Shown piece by piece: positions 37,292 to 49,787 of a stretch of 64,000 nt of DNA (its first letter is position 1; every line of letters starts with the position of its first letter). Source of the stretch: Xylaria sp. FL1777 (taxonomy: Eukaryota; Ascomycota; Sordariomycetes; Xylariales; Xylariaceae); contig MU400518.1 of assembly GCA_022578965.1 (NCBI GenBank), positions 496,001-560,000 on the forward strand, given 5' to 3'. The notes beneath the pieces were generated by a model that was not told the origin of the DNA, did no database searches, and saw nothing but the letters and a program-made list of their open reading frames with translations. A program made the position numbers and the translations under genes.

Positions 37292-38433
37292 TCATGATGT
37301 CGTAGGGAAGTTTCTAAAGTTCCCATTATTATCGTACTTAGCCTCTGCAAGAAAAAAAGGAGTGAAGTTAGCCAATCGCAATTATAACCATAATACGGAC
37401 AACAACTAGGATAGCCACGCCGCCCAGTAGATCTAAAGAAATGCCGCGCAAGTTAACTTACTGAAGAACGTATAACTCAACGTGACCTCATTAATCCCCC
37501 TCATGTTGAGATCGTCCAGCAGGTCCGGGTCGAGGTAGAAGAAGACGGGCATGTCGACGGTCTCGCCGGCGTTGAGGCGCTGCTCCTCGAAGCAGAAGCA
37601 CTGGATCTTGCTGAAGTAGGGCGCGACCTGCGCGGGCGTCACGCTGTACGTCGCCACGCCGATGATGTCGCTGTCGCTGCGGTTCGTCGCCGTGTAGAAG
37701 GCCAGCGCCGTCTCGCCGGGAAGCACCCGCACCTCGCGCTGCTGCGGCACGAACTTCCACGGCAGCACGTCCGACACCGACGCGTTGAACGTCACGCGGA
37801 TGCGCCGCGCGTCTTTCACTGGCACGAGGCGCGAGGCTGGGTCTATGTCTGTCGAGGACCCTCCGTGTCCGGGGGCCCTAACCGGTTGGCCTCCCCAGCC
37901 TGTTGTTTGGCAGATCTGTTACTCCCAGGACAGGTCAGCTGTCGTGATCGTACGATTATGTGTTGTGGTGCCTATGTGTCTGGCTCGGGCCTTCGTAATG
38001 CCATCGGCAGGAGACTCGGCAACAAGATTCGGTGACGGTGGAAAGGACTCAAGAGACCAACCATCTTGTACATAGGCACAGAGCCATATGACAAAGCGAC
38101 AGTGCCGAGGATGATGCTAAGAGTGTAAAACCTAATGCACAGGACACGATGAGCTTCCCATTCAACAGCTAATCTACCCTCTTATATATTTTGTAGGCGG
38201 TAATTGGCATACATTGTCGTCCGGTTTTTATATTTGTAGTGTTCGCGCAAGCGGTCCATCGAGAGAGCCTGTGCGCTCTCCTGCCGTGCTTTTGTGGTAT
38301 TCGAGATCGGCCTGCGAGCTATTCGCACGGGCAATTGCCTCGCTCGAGCGAGTTCTCGACGACATGATGTGCATGCCCAGGACGAGGTGTTCGATTGGAG
38401 GGCTCTCCACGAAATTCGGGGAAGAGAGTTCAT
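37292..38433 (-). CDS. COX11: mitochondrial cytochrome c oxidase assembly protein COX11
   Basis: Four exons: 38433-38213, 38131-38062, 37915-37462 and 37344-37292, giving 265 aa. Introns are 81, 145 and 117 nt and all phases close. The start is the first in-frame ATG. Residues 1-60 are basic and Ser-rich, a mitochondrial presequence. The transmembrane helix is about 74-94 (TTMFYTLSIILGTVALSYGS), followed by MYKMICQTTGWGG with one conserved Cys. The Ig-like copper domain carries CFCF (Cys203, Cys205), the copper-binding pair that delivers Cu to CuB of COX1. It ends FFKAKYDNNGN plus a short tail. The last 17 residues lie in a separate exon downstream of an apparent stop at 37433, so single-exon prediction would truncate the protein. 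It acts in the inner membrane facing the intermembrane space. Confidence 0.94.
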
Positions 38434-38809
38434 GCTGTGTGGTGAGTGGGTGTTGAGGTTTTGGGGAGCTCTGCAGCTCGTGGGCTGATCCGATAATGTC
38501 AGATGTCGGTAGCAAGGCTTCGACACGATGGCGCTGCGGATCAATTACAGGGGATATGGCTAGGGTGTTTTCAGGCCCACTACAACTGTAACGGTGTAGA
38601 AACTCCACTATAGCTTCAGGCGTATATAAATTAGTTTCTCCAGGACTACCTATGACTTAAGGCTCTATAAGCTGATATAAATGGCCAATACATGTACTTC
38701 GCAGAACAACTCTAAAATTTGAATATACAGGCTTCAGTTATAGGCCCTATTATTATATAATTATGGATTTCGAAGTAACCCTCAAGGAATTAGGTTAGGT
38801 TGTATACAA
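38434..38809. other. short intergenic between COX11 and the FAD protein
   Basis: 376 bp with both neighbours on the minus strand. It must hold the COX11 promoter and the 3' end of the upstream FAD-dependent gene. AT-rich near 38630-38790. No gene seen. Confidence 0.6.
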
Positions 38810-40466
38810 TCATGCCGACTTCCCATTCGTGAACCTTTTGCCAATGACGATGACTCTGGCCGATACCCGAGCCCTTGTCGTGCTAAAGACCCTGTCCGGG
38901 AGGTCTAGGAGGAATATTTGGATAACCAGGATGATTATTCTCATTAACCAATCTAATATGCCCAACTCGGGTTGCCTCCCGCCGCCAGGCGTAGAGTCCA
39001 CAAACTCGAACGGTAGACGTGCTCCGAGATGTGAGATGGCGACGCGTAGCCCACTGCTGAAGCCATCTTCGTGGAATCCGTGTCCAGTCCATGCGCCGGC
39101 GTAACTTATTCCACGCTTGTTTTGAATCTTCGGAAGCTGCTCCAGTGCCCGAACAGCCGCCGGCGTGTATAAAGGATGTGAATAGGAAAACCGCCCCTGC
39201 ACTGTTTCTGCTTTTGGTTCGTGGATGGGGTTTAGAGTAACTAGTACGTCGCCGAAAGCTTTGCGAGGTATATGCTGGATGTTATTCATATTATATGTGA
39301 GGGAGACCTGGTCGAGATCTTGTCCTGTCCAAGGAGATGATATAGTGAGGTAGTTCCCTGATGACCACGCCTTCCGGCGCTTGGGCATAAGGGATATGTC
39401 GGAATGGAGGACACACGTGTTCTCCAAAGTCCGAAAATTTGACATAATAGCTTTCTCTTCCTCTGTAGCTGAAGGAGCAATAATTTGAAAGGCCTGGTCT
39501 CCATGAGTGGCGAGAACCACATGGTCGTAAACTTCCGTTTTGCCGTTTTCCAGATGCAGCCGTACTTGGCCATTCTCATCGTTAGACAGATGCTTCACTG
39601 CAGTCTTCAGGAAGAGATGGTTTGGAGGAAAACCCCTCATGACGGCATCCACATATGACTTGGCACCATTTTCTAATGTTAGCCAGTCCGGTCTTGTCGA
39701 CACTGTACTCAGGAGGCGATGGTTCCACCTAAACTCAGACGTCAACAACCAAGTCTTGGACATCATAGCGATAGAACTTACATAGACCTGACTAACGTGG
39801 CGACAGGAAATTCTAGGGCACAAGTGTTTGGGCTCATAGTCCACATCGAAGCCGTAATGGGGATAAGATAATCGTTCCGAAACGTATTGGAATAGCCCTG
39901 CCTTTCCAGGTAATGACCAATGGTCTCCAGGCTGTCTGAGGGCAGACGAGACTCATTCGAGTCGGCACCCTGATCTCTCAGAAGGTCCAAAGCGAACTTA
40001 TTAAATCGGAGGACATCGAATATTAGCCTCCACATCCTCGGCGAAAACAAGTTTAGTCTTTGGCAGAATATGGCATCTAAGCCGTTGCTCGCCCACTCGA
40101 ACCTTCCCTTGTCTCGCGAGAACCCAAACGTCATCTGAGTTGCAACGGTCGGGACATTGATCTTCCTTAGAAAATTGATGAAATTGGCTTTCAAAGAATA
40201 TTAGTTGAGGCACTGGCTAGGCATTTGTAGAATTACTGACGGTATGTTGCCGTGTTCAGGACGATGAAGCCCGTATCGACCAGGGTTTTGAATTTCCCCC
40301 TTTTCCACTCCACCGTGTTCGTGTGGCCACCGATTCGATCGGCGGCCTCGTACAAGTAAACATCATGGTGCGTGCGATTCAACGCCCACAGGGCGGCAAT
40401 TCCAGCTGAGCCACTGCCGACGATGGCGACTTTTTTCCTAGGCACCAGATTAACAGGTGATGTCAT
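38810..40466 (-). CDS. FAD-dependent amine-oxidase-like oxidoreductase
   Basis: Three exons: 40466-40241, 40187-39782 and 39728-38810, giving 516 aa. Both introns are 53 nt; the first has donor GTCAGT and branch AACTAATA, the second donor GTAAGT. The start is the first ATG. The N-terminal FAD fold has [10 protein letters not shown] (GxGxxG at 17-22), then [14 protein letters not shown], the typical GG motif of flavin amine oxidases. The conserved blocks NTATYPNFINFL, LVRSMWNHRLLS and [19 protein letters not shown] place it with the FAD-dependent proteins often annotated next to cyclopropane-fatty-acid synthases; that link is family memory, and no such synthase is in this window. A hydrophobic stretch near the C-terminus ([13 protein letters not shown]) suggests membrane association. 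Substrate unknown. Confidence 0.87.
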
Positions 40467-42462
40467 TGATGTTTGGATATTATATTGAAGATGTGAAGTT
40501 GTCGGAAGTGACCAATCTGGGGATTCCGACAAGTTGTATATATATAGGGATAGAGTTAAGGTTTAAGAGATAGGGATATCAATCAATGGTTGGTATGTTT
40601 GGTTTCACCAGCTTTGGAGGGTTGCGGTGATTCCGGGTGGTGGGGAGACATTAGACAGGCAGGATGACGTTTGCGTCAAGATATAAAAATGGCCTAGTTG
40701 GCGGCCACGCCATGTGCCAGCAGAGCTCATGCTAGAGATGGGGTCTCTGGATACAGGTGGCACCTTTTTGTGCAATCAACTGCGCAGTGCGAGTCTTGTT
40801 GCGAGAGCTACCGCAGCTCGTGCCCACCCTTGACAGACAGACACATGGGCGGCAGGGAAGCGGTCAAGTCAAGTACGATTGTTGTAGCTGAGCCGTACGT
40901 GTAGGTACTTACATGTGATTATCCTGCCAGTTTCCTCTCATAGCTGGGGGGACCCGACGGGTGGGTTGGCTCGGCGCACTAAGTATGCAGTTCTAAGGAT
41001 AACGATGGCCTGATGGGCGATACCGATGCTTTAGAAAAGGGGTTGTTTCATTGGGCCTATGAGACGAGACAATGTGAATCGAGACGTTGACAGAGAACGA
41101 GACGGAGCATGGCGGTTCTAGTGTAGATCGGTTACAAATCGCCGAAGACCAACTACACCACACTACCTAGACTAGACTAGCTCGTGTTGAAGCTGACAGG
41201 AATGCATAGACATATTACTATATTCCTCTCTTGTGCTCCCGAAAAGAGATATGCTTCTGAATCCATACACAAAACTGACGAGAACGTCGTGCATCTAACC
41301 GGATATATCTACGATGCACATGGCTCCAAGGTTTCGGTAACATACCCACTTAGTCGATACGTTTGTGGTGCTCCGTCAGAAAATAGGGCAAGTCTTCAGT
41401 CCTGACTCAGAACGAAAGCGATGGTTACTGGAGCCCAACTACGTGTGCATAGAAAAGCACTAATTTCTTTTGCTACCACGAGACCCAAGACTTCATACTT
41501 AGAATCGTGAAACGAAGAGTCATTCCAGTGAAAGTCAATGCGCAACGGCAACGCCGTTTCAGGGTCTCGTGCGAAAGAGCCTACCAACAGCAACATGCCA
41601 AGCGTATCAAGAGATGTCGAGGCTCAACGGGACCGAATACTCAGAGGCGACGGTCTGAAGACCGCCGTCTAATATCCAATTCTTTTAAAGCGCCATGGTT
41701 AGTCTGCCCGGCTTGTACAACTCCGCGTCCATAAGATGGAGGAACGCAGAGCCTAATAACTGCGCTCGGGGGTTCAACTTTCATAATGAAGAAAAGAAGT
41801 CTAAAATTGATGGGAGCAAAATTAGCACGTCGCATTATATACATCTCGATGGGGCTAGAGCACAGACCATGCGCCTCAGTGGCTTAGCGTTGAGAGTACT
41901 TACCTAGGTGTAGCTAGTACCCTCATCCTCATTTTCTGTGTATGCCTACCTACCTCAGGTAAATCTTTTTTTTAAGCACATTTGCTCAATGGATAGCCGC
42001 TAGTTGCTTGCAAAGAGTTTCTGAACAATTGTGAGAAGAAATATAACACAAATCAAAGATAGAGAGCAGACAGGGACTATTAAAAGAGACAATGGATGGC
42101 TGTACATGTATGGTGGGGGTGGTGTGGCTAGAACGAAGATGTGGCTAAGGCTGATACCTAGTCGCTTGGATAATGATGGATCTAATCGCATTTGGAATTG
42201 CGAGTGCCTGGCCTGACCCGGGCTCATGGGTTACGCAACTTGATCATTGATCCATCCAGCCTCCCCCAATCAACAAATCCTCCATCCAATTTCAAACGCT
42301 CCCGACGGATTCCGAGCAACAAGCAGCATTGAAACAGATAGAAGAATCATCAGAAGAATACTTAACGCATCAGAGCCGATAAATCTCATTCAAACCCAAA
42401 GGAACCTCGAGCTTCAGAAGGAAAACGCCGACCTCACCAACCAGCCCTAATCTAACAACAAT
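40467..42462. other. intergenic, no gene seen
   Basis: 2 kb between the divergent FAD-dependent gene (-) and VTI1 (+). No open frame resembles a protein. A TACCTACCTCAGGTA motif lies near 41945. The last 200 bp are presumably the VTI1 promoter and leader. Confidence 0.6.
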
Positions 42463-43383
42463 ATGGCGAACCCCCTCGACACCGATGCCGGCTCCGAGCT
42501 GTTCAGCAGTTATGAGGCCGAGTTTAAGCTGGTACAGGCCGACCTGACACAGAAGCTAGATCAGATCCCAGAGCTAAACGGCGAGCCGCGGAAAGCCGCC
42601 GTCAACCAGGCCGAGCGAGCACTCGAGGAGGCCGAGGAATTGGTAGGCAACGCAACCAGCATCTCTCTCTCACATCTGCCTCTCTAGCGGATTCCGAGCA
42701 CATTAGAATCGAAAGCATCTTGCTAACCAGACGTCCACAAACGCCACAGCTCGGCCAGATGCGCCTGGAGAAGCAGAACATCCCCTCCGCCAACCGGAAC
42801 AAGGTCAACACGCGCCTGCGCAACTTCGAGACCGACGTCGACAAGGCGAAGCGGAAGCTGCAGACGCTGGCGGACGACCGGGCCGCGCTGTTCGGGTCGC
42901 GGTACACGGACGACCCCAACGCGAGCCCGAGCGACCGCCAGCTCGAGCAGCGCCAACAGCTGCTGGCCGGCACGGATCGGCTGGACCGCTCCTCGCAGCG
43001 CCTGCGCTCCTCCCAGGCCCTCGCCAACGAGACCGAGGCCATCGGCGCCGCTACCCTCGCCGACCTGCACTCCCAGCGCGAGCGCATCCAGCACACCGGC
43101 GAGATGCTCTTCGAGAGCGAGGGCTACGTGGACCGCAGCGTCAAGACGTTGAGGGGAATGGCGCGTAGGTAAATGGCCTCCCCTCCTCTCTTCTCCTTTC
43201 TCCTCTCGCCTTACCTTTCCGCGGCTTCTTCGGCTAGCGTTGGGTGTTTTTCCCGTTATACGAGCTATCGCTAACTTGTTCTCGTCCCCTGTTAGGATGG
43301 CTACGAATCGGGTGATCACCATCGCCATCATCACGGTCCTTGTAATACTCATCTTCGCCGTCATCTTTGCCAAGTTCAGGTAA
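42463..43383 (+). CDS. VTI1: v-SNARE VTI1 (Qb-SNARE)
   Basis: Three exons, 42463-42642, 42750-43168 and 43296-43383, give 228 aa. Introns are 107 nt (GTAGGC, branch TGCTAACC) and 127 nt (GTAAAT, branch GCTAACTT). Residues 1-95 are the three-helix N-terminal domain (SYEAEFKLVQADLTQKL, QAERALEEAEEL). The SNARE motif is about 135-198, with the zero-layer Gln at 169 (DLHSQRERI). The C-terminal anchor is about 206-226, with only a few residues after it, a tail-anchored protein. The last exon encodes just the anchor. VTI1 works in fusion at the Golgi, endosomes and vacuole. SEC17, which disassembles SNARE complexes, is 5 kb downstream; the two are not co-transcribed. Confidence 0.95.
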
Positions 43384-44010
43384 AGACGATATAAAAGGAG
43401 ACTTTAGATGATACCCATCCGTCCTACAGCTCTACCGGGACCACCAACTCAAGAAAGGGGAAAGAAGAAACACAACATATGCAAATATGTTTGCGCGGCA
43501 TCGTGCCAAGCACTAATCCTAGACGATTCTTCTCGAGGCCAACCATTAGTGTAGTAAAACACTCTGTATTTTGATGAGTAGTGCCGCAAGTCTTGACGGC
43601 ATGAATGAACTGGGCGTTTTAGCGGAGCAAAGAGGAGTTCGACTTGTATTTTTCTTCCTCTTTTGCATTACCTGAGAGATTCGAATTTTCTTTAACTGTC
43701 GTTTTGTCGTATATATATAAACAATACAACCTCGCTTTCTTGTGGCGCAAACAGACGTGATCGGAAGCTAATTCAAGAATACAATCTATTGAAATCTTCT
43801 ATAAGTTCATCTCAACAGTGCGCTTTATATCTCCTGTAGATCTGTTTTTTCATTCATTCCTATATACTCCCCTTAACGCCGATAAAACAAGGGTTCATGA
43901 TAGGCTGCTTGCCGCTGCAGCTTCTATCGATTCATGATTTTGAGAGCATAGCATGGAAATGCTATATGTAAGTGGGTATCAAGTAGGTGGGAGCGAGACT
44001 CATCTAGGCC
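43384..44010. other. convergent 3' intergenic
   Basis: 627 bp between the ends of VTI1 (+) and RRP12 (-). No gene seen; both 3' untranslated regions are expected here. Confidence 0.6.
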
Positions 44011-47000
44011 TCATCTCCTACCGGGTGACTTCGGTTTCCATACCTTGCCATTGCCAAACCCGCCCGCTGGACCCCTTTTCTTGTCCTCGCCGAGCCCGCG
44101 TCTACCGGACGCGATGCCACCTCTGCCACTCCTACCGCCGCGGTCGCCGCGATCGCCGCCACGTCCTCCGCGGAAGTGTCCACCGCCCCTACCTCTATTA
44201 ACGTGTGACTTAATCGTCGAGACCTCTTTCTCGTCAACGTCCATCTCCTCATCACCATCATTGTCAGCTTGTCCCCGTTTGTTGGAGAACTTGAGGCGTC
44301 CGCCACGACCTCTGCGTCCGGCATCCTTGCCCTTCAGCGCGGCGACGTAGGCGCCGACGCCGCCACCCCCTTCCTCGCCGTCGACGACCATAGCATCATC
44401 GTCTGCATTGTCGCTTTCTTCGCCTACGATGAGCTTACCGTCCATGTTTGTCTTCATCTTTGTCTTGCCGGCCTTGCGTAGTTTCCCCGGCTTGGTTGAG
44501 GAAATGCTCGCTAGTGCATTGCGGTCTAATAAATCGAGCGGCTCGTCTTCATCCTCCATTATGTATGCGTCGCCGCCCTTCCTCGCCTTCCGGGATGTGC
44601 TAGGTGCGTCTGCATCAGAGTCGTCCGATGCGTCTGAGTCGCTGCTATATAACGCCTCGTCATATTCACTTTCGAAACGGCCGCGTCGTTTGCTGTTCTG
44701 CTGTTCGTCCTCGTTACCTTGTGCTTTGGCAGCCTCCTTCTTCCGCTTGTTACGCTCCTTGGTCTTGCGAATGTTGGTTAGCAACTTCTTGTCCGCCTCG
44801 GGGCAGCTCTTGTTTACAGGTTCGAAGCCAAAACGTCGAACCATCCTTTCTAGAATGTGCTTGACCTTGGCTTTGAAATGGCCCTTGTGCTCATGCGACC
44901 AAACCATAAGGTTCGGCACCATCGACTGCAGCCGGGGAAGCACCATCTCAGTTGGCAAACTGATAACGCAGACTTTAATAAATCCCAATACACTCTTTAC
45001 GATCTCTCTGTTGTTTGAGGTCAAAAAGAGATCCATTGTCTGTACGAGGTCGTTCAGAACTTCTGAGTTCACCGATTCTCTAAACTCGTAGAGGATACGA
45101 GTTAAGGCGGTGATCGAAGCCGAAATCATGTGTGGTGTACTCCCTGCTAGCCCAGCGCTAACCATTGTGAAAAACTCTTCTATACTCGCGGAAACAGATG
45201 GCGAATTATCGGGCATATGTGGTACTTTGCTGTTATCGATTTGTTTCCCTCTCGCTTCTTCCAATCGTCGACCCATGGTTATTAGAAGGTCGTATGCAAT
45301 TGTTCTGGCCTTTTCATTGTTTTCTTTGCAGCAAATTACTACCTCAGATAGAACAGAAGGGATAAAATGAAGAGAATCATCAGGGATGAAGGGAATTAGG
45401 GCAGCCATAGCGGCTAGTCGCTCTCGTCGAGCTGGGGCCGAAACCTTCTCAGCACTGGAGAGAAGTAGGTTTTGTAACTCGCCATGTTTTTCCCGGAGCG
45501 CAACTTTTCCGGTATCAGAGTCGGCAAGCCTAGGTATTAATTTGTATGCTTTCTTCTGCAACTGGGGCTCATCGTCCTTGACGATAATTAGAGAAGCAAT
45601 ATTGAAGAGAGCAGCAAAGCTTTGGCGTGGTAGGTACGTAGATATAGTAATGACTAAGTCCATAAGTGTTTGACTCGTTGAGGGCATCTTGTCTTGTGAG
45701 TTTTGAGACTTGTTCTTGGTTTCCGTGCTGCTAGCTTCATTGATTGCGGTAGCAAGCATTGTGCTCACGCGGTCAAAAGTTCCAACTAATTCGTTCTCAG
45801 AGGTAATACTAAGATATGCATTTATTGTTTGTAAAATGGGCCCTCGAGACTGAGGAAGAGTCTGGCTGTAGACGTTGAATAGGACGGCCAGGAGGTTGCC
45901 AGCAAACCCGGCTAAGTAGGCGAGATTTTTCTGTGCGTCGGCCTTCGATACCCTACTCTGGAGAAGCGAGTCATCCTCATCTTCAATAGCGATAATAGCC
46001 TGGTTAGATTCAACCAACGATCTGAGGGCTCGGCATACGTCAAGTCTCAGATCGACTTGTTTGTATAGGAGGTTAGCGATCATTTCCGCAAAACTTTGAT
46101 CGAAGGATGCAGTCAAATCCAGAGGGAGATCGCAATAACCGGGAAGAATAGACCATGTCTGGTTGACGAGAGTCTCGTAGATCTTGACTTCCATAGTTTT
46201 CACGGCTTCGCCATGATCGAGCACGCGTTGAAACATTGCCTCACTTAGCGGTACAAACTCGGTTCTGAAATGCTGAAGATTGGTGTTGCATGTGTAATCT
46301 CGTAAAATGGGCAGCATCCATGCCCTCCCGGCCTGTCCCTTGACTGGTTTGACGAGGTTTAAAGGGAGAACTGACAGAACGGCCTCCGGACCCATAGCGC
46401 GTACAGCTTTACCAATAACCTCGTCCGCCTGCTTCTTGCCCACGAAAGAGTCATTACCACGAAGCTCTCCAATAGTTCGTACAACATTGCGCATAATAGG
46501 GTCGGCGCGCCATCTCAAGGTATCGAATAGGGCGCCGAGAACATTGAATGTCTCCATCCATGCTGCCTGGTATTTTACACTAATAAGACCCTCAGCGAGC
46601 CTCGCAATTTTCTCCAACGTCTTTTCGTCATAAATCGAAGGCTCAATGATAACTTGGTCCGGTATACAATTTGCTACGAATGAAATTAAGCACTCGGAGG
46701 CAGAGACCCGAATGTTGTGCGAGGATGAATCCATGAACTCGGAGATCATGGTGAACAAATCTGGTAGTTTCTGAAATGTTTCCTCAGGTTCAATTTGGGC
46801 TGAGACATCGTATCCACGAGACAGGATCGCTATCCACGGCGGAAGCAGCTGGGTATCTTGAGCGGCGGGTCGCATTTCAGAGATAATTTCGAGGAGGCGC
46901 GGGAGTTTCGCTGATGCGACTTCATCAGCCATGCCCTCAAATATCATTTCGAATATGTCAAAAACGGCCATCGTCATATGCTCATTTCCACCCTTTGCAA

Positions 47001-47824
47001 TACTAAGCAAAAGCTCGCATAAGGACTCGAGATTTCTGCTTGGCCAGCCTCCGCTTGCTGCGGCTAGCGTCTTTGCAAGTTGTAGAGCGTGCATCAGGGC
47101 CGGATCGTGCTCTCCCGCGGACGACTTCTTCTGTTTCTTTGAAACGGCAGCCTTGGCAGCCAGATCCGACAAGCTGCTCATGGCTGTTTCGGCGCAGAGA
47201 TCAGACGCGGGGTGGTCGAGGGAGGGACTCGGCGGCGGGTTTTTGAGAACTTTGCGCAAAGCATCTTGGGCTCGTTTGCGCACTTTTGGTCGGGGATCAA
47301 GTGCTAGATGAAGGAGTCCTGCAACAGCTCTGCGCGGGCTGACCTCGCTCGTAGGTAGTTTCCATGCTGCCGAATCTTGGGCAAGGAGGAGAGACTCGAG
47401 GCATCCGATTGAAGGCCTCAAAAAGGGGGCATCTGCGCCGGCCAGAAGGAGTACGGGGGCGAGGAGCGTCAAGATCTGGGTAAACTTGGCTCGGAGTAGC
47501 GGTTGCGGCGCGAAGGGAGTGATGATATCGAGCAAGTATACGATGGAAGGCGTGAGCTCTTGGTTGCCTTTGCCCTCACCAACTGACTGGTTCAGCAAGG
47601 CTAGGAGCGCCGCAAAGTATCCTGTCGGCGTGGGCGAGGTATTCTGCTCCTTCAGCGTTTCCTCTACTGCTTTGAGAACAACGACTGTCTATACGGAAAA
47701 GACGAAGTCGGTTAGTATATAAGTTGACTGGTAGGTAGGGAATAGTTGAACGGTTGCGCACCTGCTGCTGGCTCTGAAGATTCGGAGACCGTATCTTGTC
47801 CAGCTTCTCCTCCAAAGTAGCCAT
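44011..47824 (-). CDS. RRP12: ribosomal RNA processing protein RRP12
   Basis: Two exons, 47824-47762 and 47688-44011, give 1246 aa, close to yeast Rrp12. The 73-nt intron has donor GTGCGC, branch TACTAAC and acceptor GTATAG, phase 0. Exon 1 encodes only MATLEEKLDKIRSPNLQSQQQ. Most of the protein is helical HEAT-like repeats with the NUC173 region (ETFNVLGALFDTLRWRADP, then LPLNLVKPVKGQAGRAWMLP). The C-terminal 200 residues are charged, with acidic patches, and end in an RGG-type segment (RGRGGGHFRGGRGG) for RNA binding. Rrp12 exports and matures pre-40S and pre-60S particles from nucleolus to cytoplasm. Antisense frames over the GC-rich tail are not genes. Confidence 0.95.
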
Positions 47825-48233
47825 ATTGAGAGGCTCGGGCACAATGTGCAGAGTTGTTCAAGGCCTCAAGACTGAATTAAGAGAATCGTTACTGGGGGAT
47901 TTTGGGATTTTTTTGGTTCCTGGTGTTATCGTGGCTTATCGCAAGACAACCCCACATTTCTCCTCCCCCACCACAGCTTCTGTCTACTAAGTACCTATGA
48001 TGTAGGTACCTGAGATGAGTGAGTACCCTTCTGATATATAACACCTACATTCCCAACATGCACAAGCAAGGATATATGGTCGGTTGATGGTTTCCATTGA
48101 TACCAACGATAGTCAGTCAATCCCTACACTGATTAACGCTTGCTAGAAATATAGATTCTTTATCCCCGTAATCGTTACAAATCCAAATCCCACCGTAACT
48201 CCATAATGAATCTGCTCAAACCGTGATGTCTGT
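47825..48233. other. short intergenic (RRP12 promoter)
   Basis: 409 bp between the RRP12 start and the SEC17 stop, both on the minus strand. TAGGTACCTGAG-type motif near 48003-48015. No gene seen. Confidence 0.6.
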
Positions 48234-49284
48234 TTATGCGAAGTCTTCCTCCTTGATATTGTTCTTTATCCTGAGCAGGATTTCCGTCTTCCACTTGTCG
48301 AGCTTAGACATCTGGTCGTACTGGTATAGCTTGTCTTCAAAGTCTCCCGAGTCTTGCGACTCTACAGAGCCAGCAAGATCTACGAGTAGTTGGTGCTCTC
48401 GTGTACTAGCAAACGACGGGTCCATGTCTCTGTATTTCTCAAAGGCTCGGTTTGTTCCAACGAGATCTTCAGTAGCCAGGTGGCAAATGCCCGCCTTCAA
48501 GAAGTAGTCCTTCACCGAATAGCGCAGTAGGTTGTTGTTGACGGCGTTCTCGGCGATCTTCTCGTAATGTTGGATGGCCTTGTAGTAATCTGCTTCTAAA
48601 GCAGAAATGTCCGCAACCTTTAATAGCAGCTTGTTTGCCAATCTAGACATCGTAGTTAGCACCTGCGAGTAGTGAAAGCCGCGAGCCTGATGCTCGCTGA
48701 GGGAACCTACGCTGCGGCATTGTCCGACTCGTACCAGCCAGCGGCAAGTTCATAGCATTCAAGAGCGCGTTTCCTATCACCCAACTCAACCTCGAAAACC
48801 TCGCCTGCGTTTTCTTTGTGTTGGGCTGCGCGCCTGAAGTTTCCTTTCTTGCAATATTGTTGGATAGCGACTTCGAGACATCTGACAGCGTCGTCGGGAT
48901 TTTCTTTGCGATAAACCTGGTTCCTTGTCAGTAAATGGATGCTCTGAGGACATAGATTCCGTCTTACCTTGAAGCATTCTACCATGGTGTTGGCGGCATC
49001 GTCTGGTTCCTTGAGATTCTGGCCCTGGATGGTAGCGGCCTTCTCGAATGCCAGCCCAGCTTCTCGCATCAGGCCTTGCATTCGGAACGCATTGGCGGCT
49101 TCGACATAGAGGTCGGCAGCATTCATGTACTTGTCTTCTCGTCCACCAAAAAAGCTAAATCCACCGCTCGCAGAGGCGAGAGCCTTGTCTGCCTACATCC
49201 ACAGATCATCAGCACAAATAAAGCGGGTAAGGCAGGGTAATAGCATCCAACCTTTTGGAGCAATGCGCGGGGATCGCCGGCCAT
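48234..49284 (-). CDS. SEC17: alpha-SNAP, vesicular fusion protein SEC17
   Basis: Four exons: 49284-49252, 49192-48968, 48916-48711 and 48642-48234, giving 290 aa, the usual size. Introns are 59, 51 and 68 nt; the last has branch TGCTAACTAC. The N-terminus MAGDPRALLQKADKAL and the loop SGGFSFFGGREDKY (membrane-contacting hydrophobic loop) are typical. TPR-like helix pairs follow: AADLYVEAANAFRMQ, AAQHKENAGEVFE, ALECYELAAGWYESDNAAA, YYKAIQHYEKIAENA. The acidic C-terminus KNNIKEEDFA is the NSF-activating end. It recruits NSF/SEC18 to SNARE complexes. The 51-nt second intron is in frame and stop-free, which can mislead gene finders. Confidence 0.95.
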
Positions 49285-49787
49285 AATGAGACACAATTAG
49301 GAGTAGATGGAAAATAAAGGAGGAAATGGAAATGCGCAATGGGTCAGGTTGAAGAAAGACTGAAGTGTTGTTGCTGTTGTTGGCAAGAGAAGTGGTTCAG
49401 GCATATGTCCGAGTTTAGGTAGCCTACGTATTGGCGGGGTGTTTTAGACTCTAGGGGTGACCGAATAGGTGTAGGTACCCTTATGACATCGCCCTGTCTC
49501 AGCCCTGTACATCCGAGGCTCCGTTCGCAGTGTAGTATACAGTACATAAGGTATTTAAATGTGAATATATTGACTTTAAAATACCTATTCTAACAACACC
49601 AGTTGTATACACATAGCTCCCTGTACGCATGCAATCTTTACCAAGCACCTCTATTAATCTAGTCAAAAATGACTGATTTTACACAATGGTACGCGGACAA
49701 TCACTTCTATATTCATTAGGTATACTGTTAACCACACCACTACCACAAAAACTGAGCTGGATGAGGCAAAAAACAAAATGAAATGAG
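49285..49787. other. SEC17 promoter side and tRNA 3' flank
   Basis: 503 bp between SEC17 and the tRNA, both minus-strand. Apart from the Pol III terminator at its right end, nothing recognised. Confidence 0.6.
49768..49778 (-). terminator. RNA polymerase III T-run terminator
   Basis: On the minus strand, T4-G-T6 begins 10 nt after the tRNA 3' end. Runs of four or more T are the standard Pol III stop, supporting an active tRNA gene. Confidence 0.85.

Noticed and set aside
44045..45091. Plus-strand open frames opposite the RRP12 C-terminus
   Set aside because: Mirror of the RGG and acidic-patch coding sequence; no domain and no splice support.
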